Assembly: GCF_024362695.1 (NCBI RefSeq)
Contig: NC_065419.1
Location: 1,798,678 to 1,862,677 of the forward strand
Direction of reading: 5' to 3'
DNA: 64,000 nt
Source of the DNA: Pectinophora gossypiella
Taxonomy: Eukaryota; Arthropoda; Insecta; Lepidoptera; Gelechiidae
The translations under genes and the position numbers were made by a program. Under the pieces are notes generated by a model. That model was given only the letters and a program-made list of their open reading frames with translations. It ran no database searches and was not told the origin of the DNA. This document shows, piece after piece, positions 30,590-42,418 of this stretch (its first letter is position 1; every line of letters starts with the position of its first letter).

Positions 30590-31670
30590 TTTCCAACTTC
30601 TAAAAACAGTTGCTATTTGTGTGAAGACATACATATGACGTCATAGAAAAAGGTGATAAAATGTCGGACTTACTATTACGTTTTTCTTAATTGTGCTGGA
30701 CGTATGAACTAGATGGCCAGCCTGAAGCTGACCATGGCCCATGAACGCCATACACCGAGGGGGGGGGTCTGATCGCCGCAACAGGAAAATAAAAATGCTT
30801 CTTACAATCTTCTAATAATGAGGAGTGAGGCACCGTAGGAGAGCTCGGAGATGACGAGGTACGCGCGCGCGATAGGAACCAACTGACCCGAGTATTCGAA
30901 ATCGACAGCCTTATATACCAAATGATGTACTTACTCTACTCCTAGACGTACCTCACTTCTCTGTTCTTTATTTTCATTATGATATCGACATATTTCCTCT
31001 TACAACTATTATTCTAATAGGAATATATAAACAAAAACTATCCTAAATCGATGATCCTCATCTTTTCTAATTAAAATACATTTTAAATAGCATTTCTTTC
31101 CTAAATTGTTTCGCTAATCCTCAATTTTCATGACCAATTTGGAGTGAAGCCTCTTAAAATGGATCATCTTTTCAATATATTTCCTTAGGTAAATGAAAGA
31201 CACGAACATGACAAGTTTTATTTCAAAGTGAGCTACATTTCACAATATTATTTAAAGTAATTAAGTACCGTAGACAATAATAATCCAACAAAAACCTTAC
31301 ATCTCTAAGTAAAAAATATATCAAAATAGTACAAAAACAAACTTATTCTAAATTATTTTCTACCAATCACAAGTTAGCAGTCTGTCCTGCTCATCAGGTC
31401 CTTTTCATTCACGATTCTTTGTCTCTATCACACATTACGTCTCACTCTAACGTACACATTAAATGAAGATTACAAGGATTCTAAACAGAATTTCACTTTT
31501 GATCGTCAATCAACACTAATTACACTATAATGTCATTCACTATGAAGAAAAAGTCAATCATTACGAAACAGAAAGTCAATCATCGCGAACATTAATTAAA
31601 ATTAAAAAATAAGTAATAATTTTTATCAGTTTTAGATCTGTCTCTATTATGGATATTCAATTGTATAGGC
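30590..31670 (+). mobile_element. Family F copy split by an insert of about 0.9 kb
   Basis: Family F runs from TTTCCAACTTC near 30594 to ATTACGTTTTTCTTAATT at about 30692, stops, and resumes at ATTAATTAAAATTAAAAAAT near 31591, ending in AGATCTGTCTCTATTA. TTAATT occurs at both junctions and may be the target duplication. The insert itself is not recognised. Confidence 0.6.
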
Positions 31671-32040
31671 AATAGGCCGATTCTTTGTTACCATAAGGTT
31701 CGTCATTTTCATCTTAGGACTTCATGTCATCAGTGGCTGCAAATCCTTGATTACATCATCTTAATGAAAATAATTAAATTGGGGATTACGGGTATTTATG
31801 TAGGTATGTATGCAACTTGGTCAAGACACCCTGTATACCATACACCTCTGTTGACTCCTTAGGGAATATAGGTGTGATGCTGTGTTATGTTATTTATCAA
31901 ATAAATATTGAAACGATTGTCACTTACGGCACAGGTAACCGCGTGACGTCACGACGTGTGACGTGACTAAAGACGCCGGTAATATGTGGAGTCACGAATC
32001 AGCTATGTCGTGTTACGAGCGATAGCGATATTATGCGGTG
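31671..32040. other. No gene recognised
   Basis: AT-rich with no supported feature. Confidence 0.4.
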
Positions 32041-32217
32041 AATCTTCGCCCCGCACCAATTCGTATCGGGCGCCGAGCTAGATTTACCTCACCCCCTCTG
32101 GGTCTTACTTTAGCCTAAATGGCCGTAAGCTGTTAAGGAGTAAGTGGAAGCCTAGATTCTCTGTCTTGCTCGTATTTACGCGATATTGGGGCACATGGTT
32201 TTGTTCTTTTGTTATTT
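32040..32217 (+). mobile_element. Family H repeat
   Basis: CCCGCACCAATTCGTATCGG, GTCTTACTTTAGCCTAAATG and AAGGAGTAAGTGGAAGCC recur near 33.66-33.76 kb and inverted at 33.93-33.99 kb. It directly precedes family G here and, inverted, at 25.96 kb. Confidence 0.65.
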
Positions 32218-32530
32218 TGTTTTTTGACGTGACTTATGGTAGATTTGCCGCAGATGGCATTAACTACTTGGCCGGACAAATGGGGAGCGCTGAAGGTTCT
32301 CACCCGGTACAACGTTTAAGATAACAGGCCTGAGGGTGCCCAGTTGGGCGCGAACCTCGGCTCAGGGCGTCGTCTGAGAGGAAAAATATTTGAAAGAATT
32401 AATCGACCCTAGTCGATAGCGATAAGCGGTGATTGAGGGAAATCGTCGACCACGCCGGCGGTGTCGGTATCGGGTCCTGAAGTGTTTGGTGTCGCGAGCT
32501 GATTGGCTGCCTCTATGGCTAGAAGATGGA
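32218..32530 (+). mobile_element. Family G, long copy
   Basis: TTTTTGACGTGACTTATGGT start, GGACAAATGGGGAGCGCTGA, GAGGGTGCCCAGTTGGGCGC, TCGTCTGAGAGGAAAAATAT, CACGCCGGCG and the end GAGCTGATTGGCTGCCTCTA. The 48.7-kb copy has the same extent in reverse. No transposase ORF. DNA at 32531-33020 has no recognised gene. Confidence 0.82.
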
Positions 32531-33028
32531 GTGTATGAGTTGTGCCCACGGAATAGAAGAAAGAGTTCGGGAGGGGCCAATGAGCGTGAACCGCGCGTCA
32601 TACAAGTATGAGCAAATAGTTCATACTTCAACTTTGCACTCCACTCGTCTGAAAACTTTACGACGCAAGGAGCCCCGTCATATTTTATTAAAACGTCGTC
32701 TTGTGCATTATAACCTGCAGGGTAGAAAAACAAAATATCGACTATCATTCATAGAGATCCCTCCTTATCACACGAACGCTAAAAACTTTAGTATGATCGG
32801 CAATTTTTCAAAAAATATACTCTTGTGTGCGAAAAGTAATGATAAAATTGCAGCCTATCACATGAAATATACATTGCCGGTAAAGTGGCTATGGAATTTG
32901 AGAAGCAGTAGAGCTATCCTAGTTATCTATTTGCAGGAGTAGGAGTAAAAGAGAGCGGGGATGAACCAGGGACAGCTGCATTGGTTCTCATACAAAATGC
33001 ATGTTAGGGCCTTTCCAGCTTCTTTTTT

Positions 33029-33172
33029 TTTTCTGACGTGACGTATTGTAGATTTGCCGCAGATGGCATTAACTACTTGGCCGGAATCCGTGGTTATGCC
33101 GATGGAGATTTTGTTCGGCCACTTATTTATAATGCCATAGGCGATATATCTACAATAAGTTACTTAAAAATC
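33029..33172. mobile_element. Family G, short palindromic deletion form
   Basis: Left arm TGACGTGACGTATTGTAGAT to ACTACTTGGCCGG. Right arm ATAATGCCATAGGCGATATA and TCTACAATAAGTTACTT inverted. Most of the interior is missing, a typical MITE derivative. Confidence 0.75.
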
Positions 33173-33654
33173 CGATACCGATAAGCTATATCGTTCTGAA
33201 ACCCCGATTTGATTGTTCAGGATGCAATTAAAATCTTCAATCAAGATCGAAAGCAAACGCAATATCTACCGTCTGTTTATCAACAACTGTCTACAGCTTT
33301 ATTGCTTTTGTATGTCGTACCAAGAGCTGGTAGACCTAAAATATTTTATACATTATTTTTAAGGTTTACAATATTTTGCGGACTAAAATTATTATACTGC
33401 ATTCAAAAGTTTTTAATTCCTTGATTAAAATCGAATAAAACCTTTTAAGTTGTCAATGATCTTTGCTGCATTGGTATCTAATCTAATCTAGCCTACAAGA
33501 TCCCACTGTTGGGCAAAGGTCTCCCCTTCGTCTTTCCATTTTTCGCGGTCCTGTGAGTACTCCGGCCAGTCCCTCCGCAAGCGTCCAAGTTGTCACGCCA
33601 TCTCGTACGTCGCATGGATATATAAAGTATAATACTACGTACATTATAGACTGG

Positions 33655-33990
33655 TAACTCCCTGCCCCGTACCAATTCGTATCGGTACCGAGCTAGATTT
33701 CTGGGCCTCACTTTACTTTTATTAGTTTAAATAGCCGTAAACCGCTAAGGAGTAAGAGGGAACGCGCATCTCTCTCTCTCTCTCTCTCTTTAGCATTTAC
33801 AGATTTATCCGGCGTATCTTAATTTTTTTGCGAAAATAATTTGTGTGTTATTGACAATAGCAAAATGTGCAAATCTGAATCGCCAAAAATTTTAGTAAGT
33901 GCGAGTGAAACAGAGGACATGCGCGCTACGCTTTACTCCTTAGCGGCTTACAGCCATTTAAAACTAAAGTAAGACCCAGACGGCGTGAAG
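33655..33990. mobile_element. Inverted pair of family H segments
   Basis: GTACCAATTCGTATCGGTAC...GCCGTAAACCGCTAAGGAGT on the left and TACTCCTTAGCGGCTTACAG...AAAGTAAGACCCAGACGG on the right are inverted relatives. A (TC)n run lies at 33768-33790. Confidence 0.55.
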
Positions 33991-34007
33991 TCGGTACGTA
34001 GTTACTT

Positions 34008-34630
34008 TCTTTTTGACGTGAATTATTGTAGATTTGCCGCAGATGGCATTAACTACTTGGCCGGACAAATGGGGAGCGCTGAAGGCTCTCATCCGGTACA
34101 ACGTTTAAGACAACAGGCCTGAGGGTGCCCAGTTGGGCGCGAACCTCGGCTCAGGGCGTCGTTTGAGAGGAAAAATATTTGAAAGAATTAATCGACCCTT
34201 GTGGGTCGATAGTGATAAGCGCTGATTGAGGGAAATACCATCCGAGATAAACCCACAAAATGTAAAAAAAAAGTTATTGTAAAATAACTTGACAAAAAAC
34301 CAGACAAACTTTTCTATCGAACAAAATCAAATTACAATAGCTAACTACGTATAACCTTACGAAAATACCAACAAACAAAAAACTTACTGAAGTAGCGTCT
34401 CGGCTTGGAGGCAGAATATAAATTATCCTTTGCCCTCGCAAGTAGCAAGGGCAAAAACTGACCGAAGCCAGAGAGGGATAATAGATTAGATGCAGGTGTA
34501 TCGCTATCGACCCAGATAGCGATAAGCGCTGAATGAGGGAAATCGTCGACCACGCCGACGGGGTCGGTATCGGGGTCCTGAAGTGTTTGGTGTCGCGAGC
34601 TGATTGGCTGCCTCTATGGCTAGAGTAATC
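34008..34630 (+). mobile_element. Family G composite, plus-oriented
   Basis: TTTTGACGTGAATTATTGTA start; the first 491 bp pair with 25466-25957 in reverse complement. After the shared block, a second G-type segment (AGATAGCGATAAGCGCTGAA to GAGCTGATTGGCTGCCTCTA) repeats sequence already present at about 34.19-34.23 kb. So a foreign segment of about 270 bp is inserted with local duplication, or two G copies are joined. Confidence 0.8.
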
Positions 34631-35320
34631 GGGTCGTCGGGATCTATATTACTATAGGATCGTATATTACGTCCTTCGGACGCCGATACTTTTCAGTACC
34701 GTCCCTAAGCGGAATGTATTCAGAAGCCGCAACTACCAGGGGATTTGGGTGGTGCGGAGCAGAATCGAAAAACCGTTTGGAAGCTAATTTGAGCCATTGG
34801 GCAAAGGTTGGCAGAGGTACGTAGTTACTATTGTTTATAGATGACTTAGAACTTTTTAAGGTGACAGTTTCGACATGAAGCGTAAAGCGGCGCGTTGAGC
34901 GGTGAATTCAAACCCATGGCGGTGTATAGGAGCATTCATGCAGAAGCGTCACTTTAATTATGCAGTGTTACGCCGCTCAATTCTCCGCGTCCCGCGACGC
35001 CTGTCTGTAAACGAAGCCTTACAAGTCTGTCTATCTTATTTTCCCCAAGCTCCGTCATTTTTATCACAAATAAGTCATGGATGCGTGACTAGTCTGTTTG
35101 TAATGGCACCCTCACTCTCCCATTCGGCACAGTATGGGGCCTACTGTTTGTAATAGATATATGGCGCTAATACGACGCACACAAACACGCCTGTAAACCC
35201 TGATAGGATAGACAGAGCGACAAGTCTACAAAAAAATATGATAATACGTATTCACGCATCGAAGATCGAAATCATTCGATATTTTAAGCTAATGCGCCGC
35301 TTCTATGGCTAGATAATGTA
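34631..35320. other. No gene recognised
   Basis: Mixed sequence; short frames only. Confidence 0.4.
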
Positions 35321-35324
35321 TGTC

Positions 35325-35957
35325 ATCATCATCATCATCAGCCCATTAACGTCCCCACTGCTGGGGCACGGGCCTTCCCTATGAATGGATAGGGAGATCG
35401 GGCCTTAAACCATCATGCGGGCCCAGTGCGGATTGACGATTATTATCGACTGCTAATGAAGCCTCCGTGGTCTAGTGGTTAGAGCGTTAGGCTCACGATC
35501 TGGAGGTCCGGATTCGATTCCCGATGGGGACATTGTCGAAATCACTTTGTGAGACTGTCCTTTGTTTGGTAAGGACTTTTCAGGCTTGAATCACCTGATT
35601 GTCCGAAAAAGTAAGATGATTCCGTGCTTCGGAGGGCACGTTAAGCCGTTGGTCCCGGCTATTAGCCGTAAAAACACCTCCACCAATCCGCATTGGAGCA
35701 GCGTGGTGGAGTATGCTCCATACCCCCTCCGGTTGATTGAGGGGAGGCCTGTGCCCAGCAGTGGGACGTATATAGGCTGTTGATGATGAATGAAGCCGGG
35801 ACCAACGGCTTAACGTGCCTTCCGAAGCACGGAGGAGCGAGAGATGAAAACTTTTTTTTTTGTGGTCACCCATCCTATGACCGGCCTTAGCGAAAGTTGC
35901 TTAACTTCAGCAATCGCAGACCGAGCGCGTTTACCGCTGCGCCACCGAGCTTCTCAA
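35325..35957 (-). mobile_element. tRNA/5S-like SINE (family S), minus, split by a family B SINE
   Basis: The 3' part (CATCATCATCAGCCCATTAA, GTCCCCACTGCTGGGGCACG) lies at 35325-35460. The 5' part resumes at 35789 with GCCGGGACCAACGGCTTAAC, GTGGTCACCCATCCTATGAC and GCGTTTACCGCTGCGCCACC. Its parts match the intact copies at 60.95 and 62.85 kb. Confidence 0.88.
35461..35788 (+). mobile_element. SINE family B, nested copy
   Basis: Starts GCCTCCGTGGTCTAGTGGTT and ends GTATATAGGCTGTTGATGAT. AATGAA (up to AATGAAGCC with bases shared with the head) is present on both sides, at 35455 and 35789. Very similar to the 27.57-kb copy. Confidence 0.93.
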
Positions 35958-36545
35958 TATATGTAGTTAGTATGTATGTAGTTAGATAATGTATGTAGTG
36001 AATTCGGAAACCTAGATATAAATGGTCACAACAACATGTTAGTTACAGTCTACAAGTCACGTTTGGGTATAATCAAATTATATAGGCATCTCGCTGAAAG
36101 CGTTTGACGAGTGCTGTCAACGTAATTGCCAGTAATTGCCTACTTGACAGTTGTAAACTTGTAACAATAAAATGTGGTATTTTATCATTTCACGATAATA
36201 ATCCAATAGTTTTTTTTTATTAAGATAATTTTAAATATGTTATTTTTTACAAAATAAGAATGCGATTTTTTTATCTGTGTGTTACAAGACCCGAAACGCG
36301 GGCGGCCATGATTGAGCTTCGTGTGACGTCACATTTCACAAAATAAACAAAAGCTATCTGTCATGTTTCAAGTTATACAGTTTGACAGTTTCCTTGTTGA
36401 TTGAAATGTGACGTCGCTGGGCAAAATGTCACGTGACCAACCGTACGCGCAAAATTTGAAATTAATGAAAGAAAATTAAAAATGTTTTTTTTCTGTTATA
36501 TTATGATTCTGTTTTGAGAAAATAAGATATTTTACGGCGTATAAA
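35958..36545. other. No gene recognised
   Basis: AT-rich with no coding evidence. Confidence 0.4.
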
Positions 36546-36550
36546 ATAAC

Positions 36551-36873
36551 GGCCTCCGTGGTCCAGTGGTTTGAGCGTTGGGCTCACGATCTGGAGGTCC
36601 TAGGTTCAAATCCCGGTGAGGACACATCACGAAAATCACTTTGTGATCCCTAGTTTGGTTAGGACATTACAGGCTGATCACCTGATTGGCCGAAAGTAAG
36701 ATGTTCCGTGCTTAGGAAAGCACGTAAAGCCGTTGGTACCGGTTACTACTTAACGTAAGTATGTAGTCGTTACATGAGTCACGTCAGGGGCCTTTGGCGG
36801 CTCAATAATAATCCTGATACCAGGGCTGATGGGGTTGGTATTCCACCTCACAACCCACACGATAAGAAGAAGT
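36551..36873 (+). mobile_element. SINE family A, full length
   Basis: GGCCTCCGTGGTCCAGTGGT head, box B-like GGTTCAAATCCC, central block (CCGTGCTTAGGAAAGCACGT), ATGAGTCACGTCAGGGGCCT and the tail ACAACCCACACGATAAGAAG. Confidence 0.9.
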
Positions 36874-37403
36874 ATACCTACATACTTACATACTATTATC
36901 TACAAAATCATAATGTATTTAAGTTCTATTCTATCTCCTGCGTCCACTACATCGTTTGAGCAAAAACGAAAGTTCACTCAAGTCTTAATGCCATCCAGGG
37001 ACCCTTATTAGGAGTGTCAAGAGGCTCTCCAATGAATACTCAGGGAAAATTGAATAGTGGCCGTAAAAACATTACACCAGGGATGGCAAACCTTTTCTTG
37101 TTTTTTTGTTTTGTTTTATTATTTTTTTGTAATGAAAGCATATTTATACTCATGTCTATATCCCAGTTGGAGTAGTCAGATATAACATCGAAAGATGAAC
37201 TGAGTACTCACACCTCACCGAGCTTTCTGTTAGACTGTGGTGAACCGTACCGCTGCTATATATAATGGTCATCTCAGTTCAGGCAGAGGTTAGTACGACA
37301 CCCATTCCTGGCCAGCTATATTTAAGTGTCATATAATAGGAGGCGAGCTTATTGCCAGTAACCGAGCACAAATCGTGGAAAGAAAGATAGAAAGTAAAAT
37401 ATT

Positions 37404-37617
37404 TGGGTGAATCTCAAAATTTCAAGTTTGGTGGCGAAATTTCATATTATTTTTTCGTGAAAAATTGGGTTCCGACATGAAAAAGATCCAAAAGGATCCT
37501 CGGTTCCGACATAAAAAAGGAATTTTTCAATTCCCAATTTTCCCAATTTCCCCAATTTTTCACGAAAAAATTATATGACAGTCGCCACCAAACTTGACAC
37601 ATTTTGATATTCACCCA
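37404..37617. mobile_element. Palindromic MITE family I, copy 1
   Basis: GGGTGAATCTCAAAATTTCA...AGTTTGGTGGCGA and CGTGAAAAATTGGG on the left return inverted on the right (CCCAATTTTTCACG, TCGCCACCAAACTTGACACA, TGATATTCACCC). The flanks ATTT/ATTT suggest a 4-bp duplication. Confidence 0.85.
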
Positions 37618-38650
37618 TTTATTCAGCTAAAATACATATTTACACATTGTTTAGTGGTAGTTAATAACTGAATTACAAAAAAGTTACAGCTTAGCAAATG
37701 CCAACTGGATTATGGCGCTGATTATCAGCTGCAGCCGATTTGTCATCAAAACAATAGAACAAACAAAAACTGGGCTCCTATATCTAAGCAGATTTAATAT
37801 TGTTCGTATGATTAATAAGGTATATACGAAAACACAAAAAAACTAAACTAAAATATACATGATTTCATACTCACAAAAACGAATTCAGTGGATTAGAGCT
37901 CGCGCCGATATTCGAACTGTGACACAAAAATACAAATCAACCATTATACCACAAATCCAACAAACCACGTGCAATCAATAATCCATGTCCTATTGAATAG
38001 TTGATTGTTTTTGTTTAGGTGCAAATATGTTTGTTACGTAATGGTTGTTTGTAAGTTACAAACGAATTAATACAAAAAATAATAAATAAATGTAATGTCA
38101 ACTTTTATAATATAAACAACAAAAACTTGTAGGTTGGCCACCCCTGTCCAAGAAAATGTTTTCATAAAGAAATTTATCGGAAAAGGCTTCATTTGCTGTA
38201 ACTTGTTTTCTTAATCGGAAAAATTCCCGGAAAATTAATACGGTTTTTTCTATTTTCGTCAAGGACTCATAATTTAGGGTTTCGGCAGGTAATTTTCAAA
38301 TCACTCCCTTTGTTGGAATTTATAAGGATACCTTTGGAAAAATAATTGTTCAAAACTTGCTTGGAAATACTGTTTGCTTTTAATTATACTTTTGGCGATG
38401 GTATTCATTTAGGTTAGGTTAGTTTTCAATTATTTCATTAATAAATAATAAGTTGAATATTTTTTTATCTATTTTGATAAAACTTGCACTCTTTACTAAG
38501 CTGAACGATAGTTCATCCCATAAATAGAAAGACACAGTTCTCTTTCTCCCTCCACATTCATCAATCGTTCCAACACGCACGCCGGAATATATGTGATTAA
38601 TTATATGATTTGTAGTTTCTTAGAAATTCGTGGACAAACATACATACATA
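37618..38650. other. No gene recognised
   Basis: AT-rich. No ORF above chance and no repeat I could match elsewhere in the window, apart from a short ACACGCACGCCGG piece of the LINE tail near 38.57 kb. Confidence 0.4.
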
Positions 38651-38652
38651 CC

Positions 38653-38800
38653 TACAGTCATGAGCAATATAATGTACCCACTTTAGGACTCTGTCGCACT
38701 AACATATTTGACATTTAGTGAGACTTACAGTTCAATTTGTCAAAAAAGTTAATGTGACATGGTACCAAAGAGTATACATATTAATGCTCGTGACCGTACA
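38653..38800. mobile_element. Tc1/mariner-type MITE candidate
   Basis: TACAGTCATGAGCAATATAA on the left pairs with TTAATGCTCGTGACCGTA on the right, with terminal TA dinucleotides. At about 145 bp it has no coding capacity. Confidence 0.6.
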
Positions 38801-38807
38801 TCAAACG

Positions 38808-38950
38808 ACGCCCTGAGCCGAGGTTCGCGCCCAACTGGGCATCCTCAGGCCTGTTGTCTTAAATTTTGTACCAGGTGAGAGCCCTCAGCGCTCCCCATTT
38901 GTCCGGCCAAGTAGTTAATCTACAATAAATCACGTCATTAAAAAACTGCC
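38808..38950 (-). mobile_element. Family G, truncated
   Basis: CGACGCCCTGAGCCGAGGTT, GCCCAACTGGGCATCCTCAG, GCGCTCCCCATTTGTCCGGC and the end CTACAATAAATCACGTCATT. Confidence 0.78.
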
Positions 38951-40328
38951 AGGAAATCTCGAATGTTCCAAAACTGGCAAACTGAAAAGGACTTTGGGCA
39001 TAGATTAGGTAATAGTAAGTAACGTTGGGACTTAAGACCATATAGAAGAATAAGACATATTAGACTTAGACTTAAGACATATTAAATGCAATAACAAGGT
39101 AAGTAATTTAATATCTACCTTAGGAAGTAAATAATATGCTGTAAAAATATGTTTTGGACTCCAGAGACGGGCGTATTTCACATCGTTATCAACATCTCGG
39201 AAAATATGTTATGCAGCAAAATATCTCAGGAAAATATGCTCGGATTTGCCGAGAAATTGCCCTAAGGTAGATAATATTAGGAACTTGAAATTAAATGGAG
39301 TAATTTCCAGGCTATCTCTAGTCTTGAATGATCTTTCAAGGAATCAGATTCATTTCATCGAGTTCCTAAGTTTTAATTTAAGTTTAATTTCAACCTACAA
39401 TTTACTATATTTAATATTTTTCGGATAAAAAGGCACTAAAGCCATTTAGTCACCGGGAAAACTCCAATCAAATTTCAATTTCAAATACATTAAATTCAAG
39501 TTGCAAGTTGCAGCCAGCCGCAAATGTTTGTGCTAATGGAAAAAGTTTGACTGCGTGCCAACTTGGTCCAGTCCATTATGTGGGTTATTTCTAGAAACTT
39601 CTTGTTCTAGGCTAACTAGATAATTATCTGGCAACCGAGACTGAACTTTGATAAAGAATCCAGATAAATTATTTATTACTCCGCACAATCGTACGTGTTC
39701 GTAAAAATTGTGGTGTTATAAAAATACAGAAGTAAGTAATATACATAGTATCAACATGGACCCGGTAAGGGTACTGCAACTGGTAGAGAGGACAACATAC
39801 TTAATTATTAGTCAGCGATACAACTTGTATTTATCATACTTACTATATTTTAACAATATTATAGAATATGCGTTCTTCTAGAATTGAACATAAAACAGCA
39901 TTATTATTAATTCGTACTTCACAAACTTTGATATTTGAATTGTAACATAAATGTAAGACAAACTCTCAAAAGTATTTTTCGTTCACAAATCTCAAGTTGT
40001 CACATCCACGCCTTCGTTCAGAAAACAAACTTTTACATTATCAATACTTCCCCCCGAAAGTTTTCACTGTGACATCTAATAACTAGAAATTCACCGGAAA
40101 AAATACGTTCGAAATTTTGTAACTTGGAAAGATCAATTTATAAAACACCACCGCCGCCGGTTTAAGCCGTTCCCCGCGATTCCGTTCGCGTAAAACCCTA
40201 CTATCAAAACTATAGAAGTTTTATAAAAACTTTGCCACTATTTTGCCCTTAGGGGTTGAATTTCGCAAAATCCTGTCTTAACGAGCACACTCTAAAAGGA
40301 GTCCCCGTACAAAATTTGAGACTCCTAG

Positions 40329-40374
<46 letters not shown>

Positions 40375-41090
40375 AGGCTTGTCGAGCTGAGTCAAATAAA
40401 ATTACAGAAAGTCACCTCTTTACTATAAAACTGCGTGCACTATCGACTAGCCGCCAAATTGTATCGGCCGAATATTCGACTCGGTGCGTCTCAAACGAGG
40501 CGGGAAAGCGAATGCGCATTTTCATTAAATTTATGTGCAATTAATATGCTTAAAAAGTCATAGCTTATATCTTTGTTTCTCGTAATTTTCTGTTTCTTTG
40601 TCAAAAAGTAATAATATTATTAAAAACATATATGAAAGAAAAGACTTACGCAAAAACAACCCACACGAGATAGATTTGCGATGAATGAACAATTCGATTC
40701 GATTCGTCTGAGACAGACGCACAAGAAATAAAATGCAACTTGATTCAATTCGACTCATTTCTACTGTAACGCCAGGCTTTAAACACAATAAATTTATTAC
40801 AAAACTGGATTTAAAAAAAAAAGAGTACCTCGTGTTTGTCGATTTAAAAACGTTTTCATGAAATATCTTTGCTTCAAAACCCGTTGTGTTTTGTTCCCGA
40901 TTTTTCCAGTATACTTTATGATCTCAAAATCATAACTGCATTTCAAATCCCGCGATCTCTAGAAATTTCAGCTTTTTGAATACATAAAACAGCTTTATAA
41001 AAGTTTATAAGGCATTTTATTTTTCTTTGGAAGTGGTGAAATCGTCGAAGTACATTTTGTAAATGATCTTTTCATAATCACACTACAATT
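38951..41090. other. No gene recognised; one microsatellite
   Basis: About 2.1 kb of AT-rich DNA with no supported coding. A (TC)n run of about 45 bp lies at 40328-40371. Several short frames on both strands lack any recognised motif. Confidence 0.45.
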
Positions 41091-41500
41091 ATTGGTACTG
41101 ATTTTATTACACACCATCTACTTTAATTTTAAGTTATACCTGTCCTTTTCTTATCCGGCGAAAAGGAAAGAGAGGGATAATCGACAGGCATAAAATTAAT
41201 GAAACACGTGAAATAAGGCACAAATTTCCAAACTCTCAAAATTTTGCATTGGCATAAACCCGGAAGAATTAAGATGACAGCACACGTGAAACGGTTTGCA
41301 TATTTAATCAGCGAGACGCCTATTTTATTCACCTGGGTTATTCATTAATTCACTCGTTTGTTTTAAAATTAACAGTTGTCAATCATTCATCATGATTGAC
41401 AACTGTTAATTTTAACAAATAAATTATTTTGTATTTGTATTTGTATCCCTTTCCTTTTCCGTGGATAAGAAAATGACGGGTATAACTTAAAATAAAATTA

Positions 41501-41514
41501 GGAGGTGTCTGCAG
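41501..41514. repeat. Target site duplication, left
   Basis: GGAGGTGTCTGCAG, repeated exactly at 48220-48233 after the poly(A). Confidence 0.95.
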
Positions 41515-41655
41515 CCCCCCCAATGGGTTCTCGTCTTGTCGTGGCGGGGGGGCTCAGTAGCTGTGGAGGTGATTGGAAACGCCGCTTACTCCATATCACT
41601 TCCACAGTGAAGCTAAGAAGAACCCACCGCGAGGTGCGTAGCACAGGCTATGCGC

Positions 41656-42075
41656 CGCGCGACCCGTAACCCTTGGTGCTTTGTGGTGGGGCGCCAAAGG
41701 GCCGGGGGCCGCCTCCACACTGAGTGGAGGGGGCCGCGAGGAGACAACCTCTGTAAAAAACCGCCAGGAGGGGGCGTTATCGCCTGTGCGCGGCGGTCGT
41801 TTGTATTGCACAGCGGCCGTCGGGCCACCCGCAACCCTCGGTGTTCCGAGGAGTGGGGGCCGCTTCCACACATGTGGGGGGGGGGCCGCGAGGAGTAAAC
41901 CTCTTTAAAAATCCACCAGGAGGGGCGTTATCGCCCGTGCGCGGCGGTCGTTCGTATTGCACGGCGGCCGTCGGGCCACCCGCAACCCTCGGTGTTCCGA
42001 GGCGTGGGGGCCGCTCCCACATAAGTGGGGGGGGCCGCGAGGAGACAACCTCTTCAAAAATCCACCTGGGAGGAG
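41656..42075 (+). repeat. Tandem repeat of about 150 bp in the R1-clade 5' UTR
   Basis: CCACCCGCAACCCTCGGTGT recurs at about 41825 and 41976, with a diverged first unit at 41656. GGCCGCGAGGAG recurs at 41732, 41884 and 42033. Each unit has GAGGAGACAACCTC, able to form a small hairpin, then a run of A. A fourth, isolated version (AGAGGAGACAACCTC) lies at 42233. It probably holds the internal promoter region, by analogy with other repeat-bearing LINE 5' UTRs. Confidence 0.88.
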
Positions 42076-42418
42076 GCGCGGGGCGCCGTCGGCAACGGGT
42101 TCGGCGGCCATGAATACATGCCCGTCGGACAGGCTTCGGTCACCGTCGCCAAACTTGTTATCCTGGTTAGGTGTCGTGGACATGTCTCGCGGCCTACCAG
42201 GACCAAGGGGCTTGCCTTGGTCGGCCGGCCCAAGAGGAGACAACCTCAATAAAAAACCCCCAAAGTCCCGGCGTTGAGGTGCCTTTGGGCCTTCGCGCGG
42301 CGTCGGGGCGCCGGAAGGTGGCGGAGGGGGTATTCTCCGCCAGCTAGCGACCAACCCTGGGGCACCTCCCGCACCCCAGTGGTATCAGGGTTATCCGGGT
42401 ACAGGGGGCACTGCCCGG

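Noticed and set aside
41377..41419. Rho-independent-type terminator or microRNA hairpin
   Set aside because: The perfect hairpin is the centre of the foldback element; no evidence of processing or of a transcript ending there.
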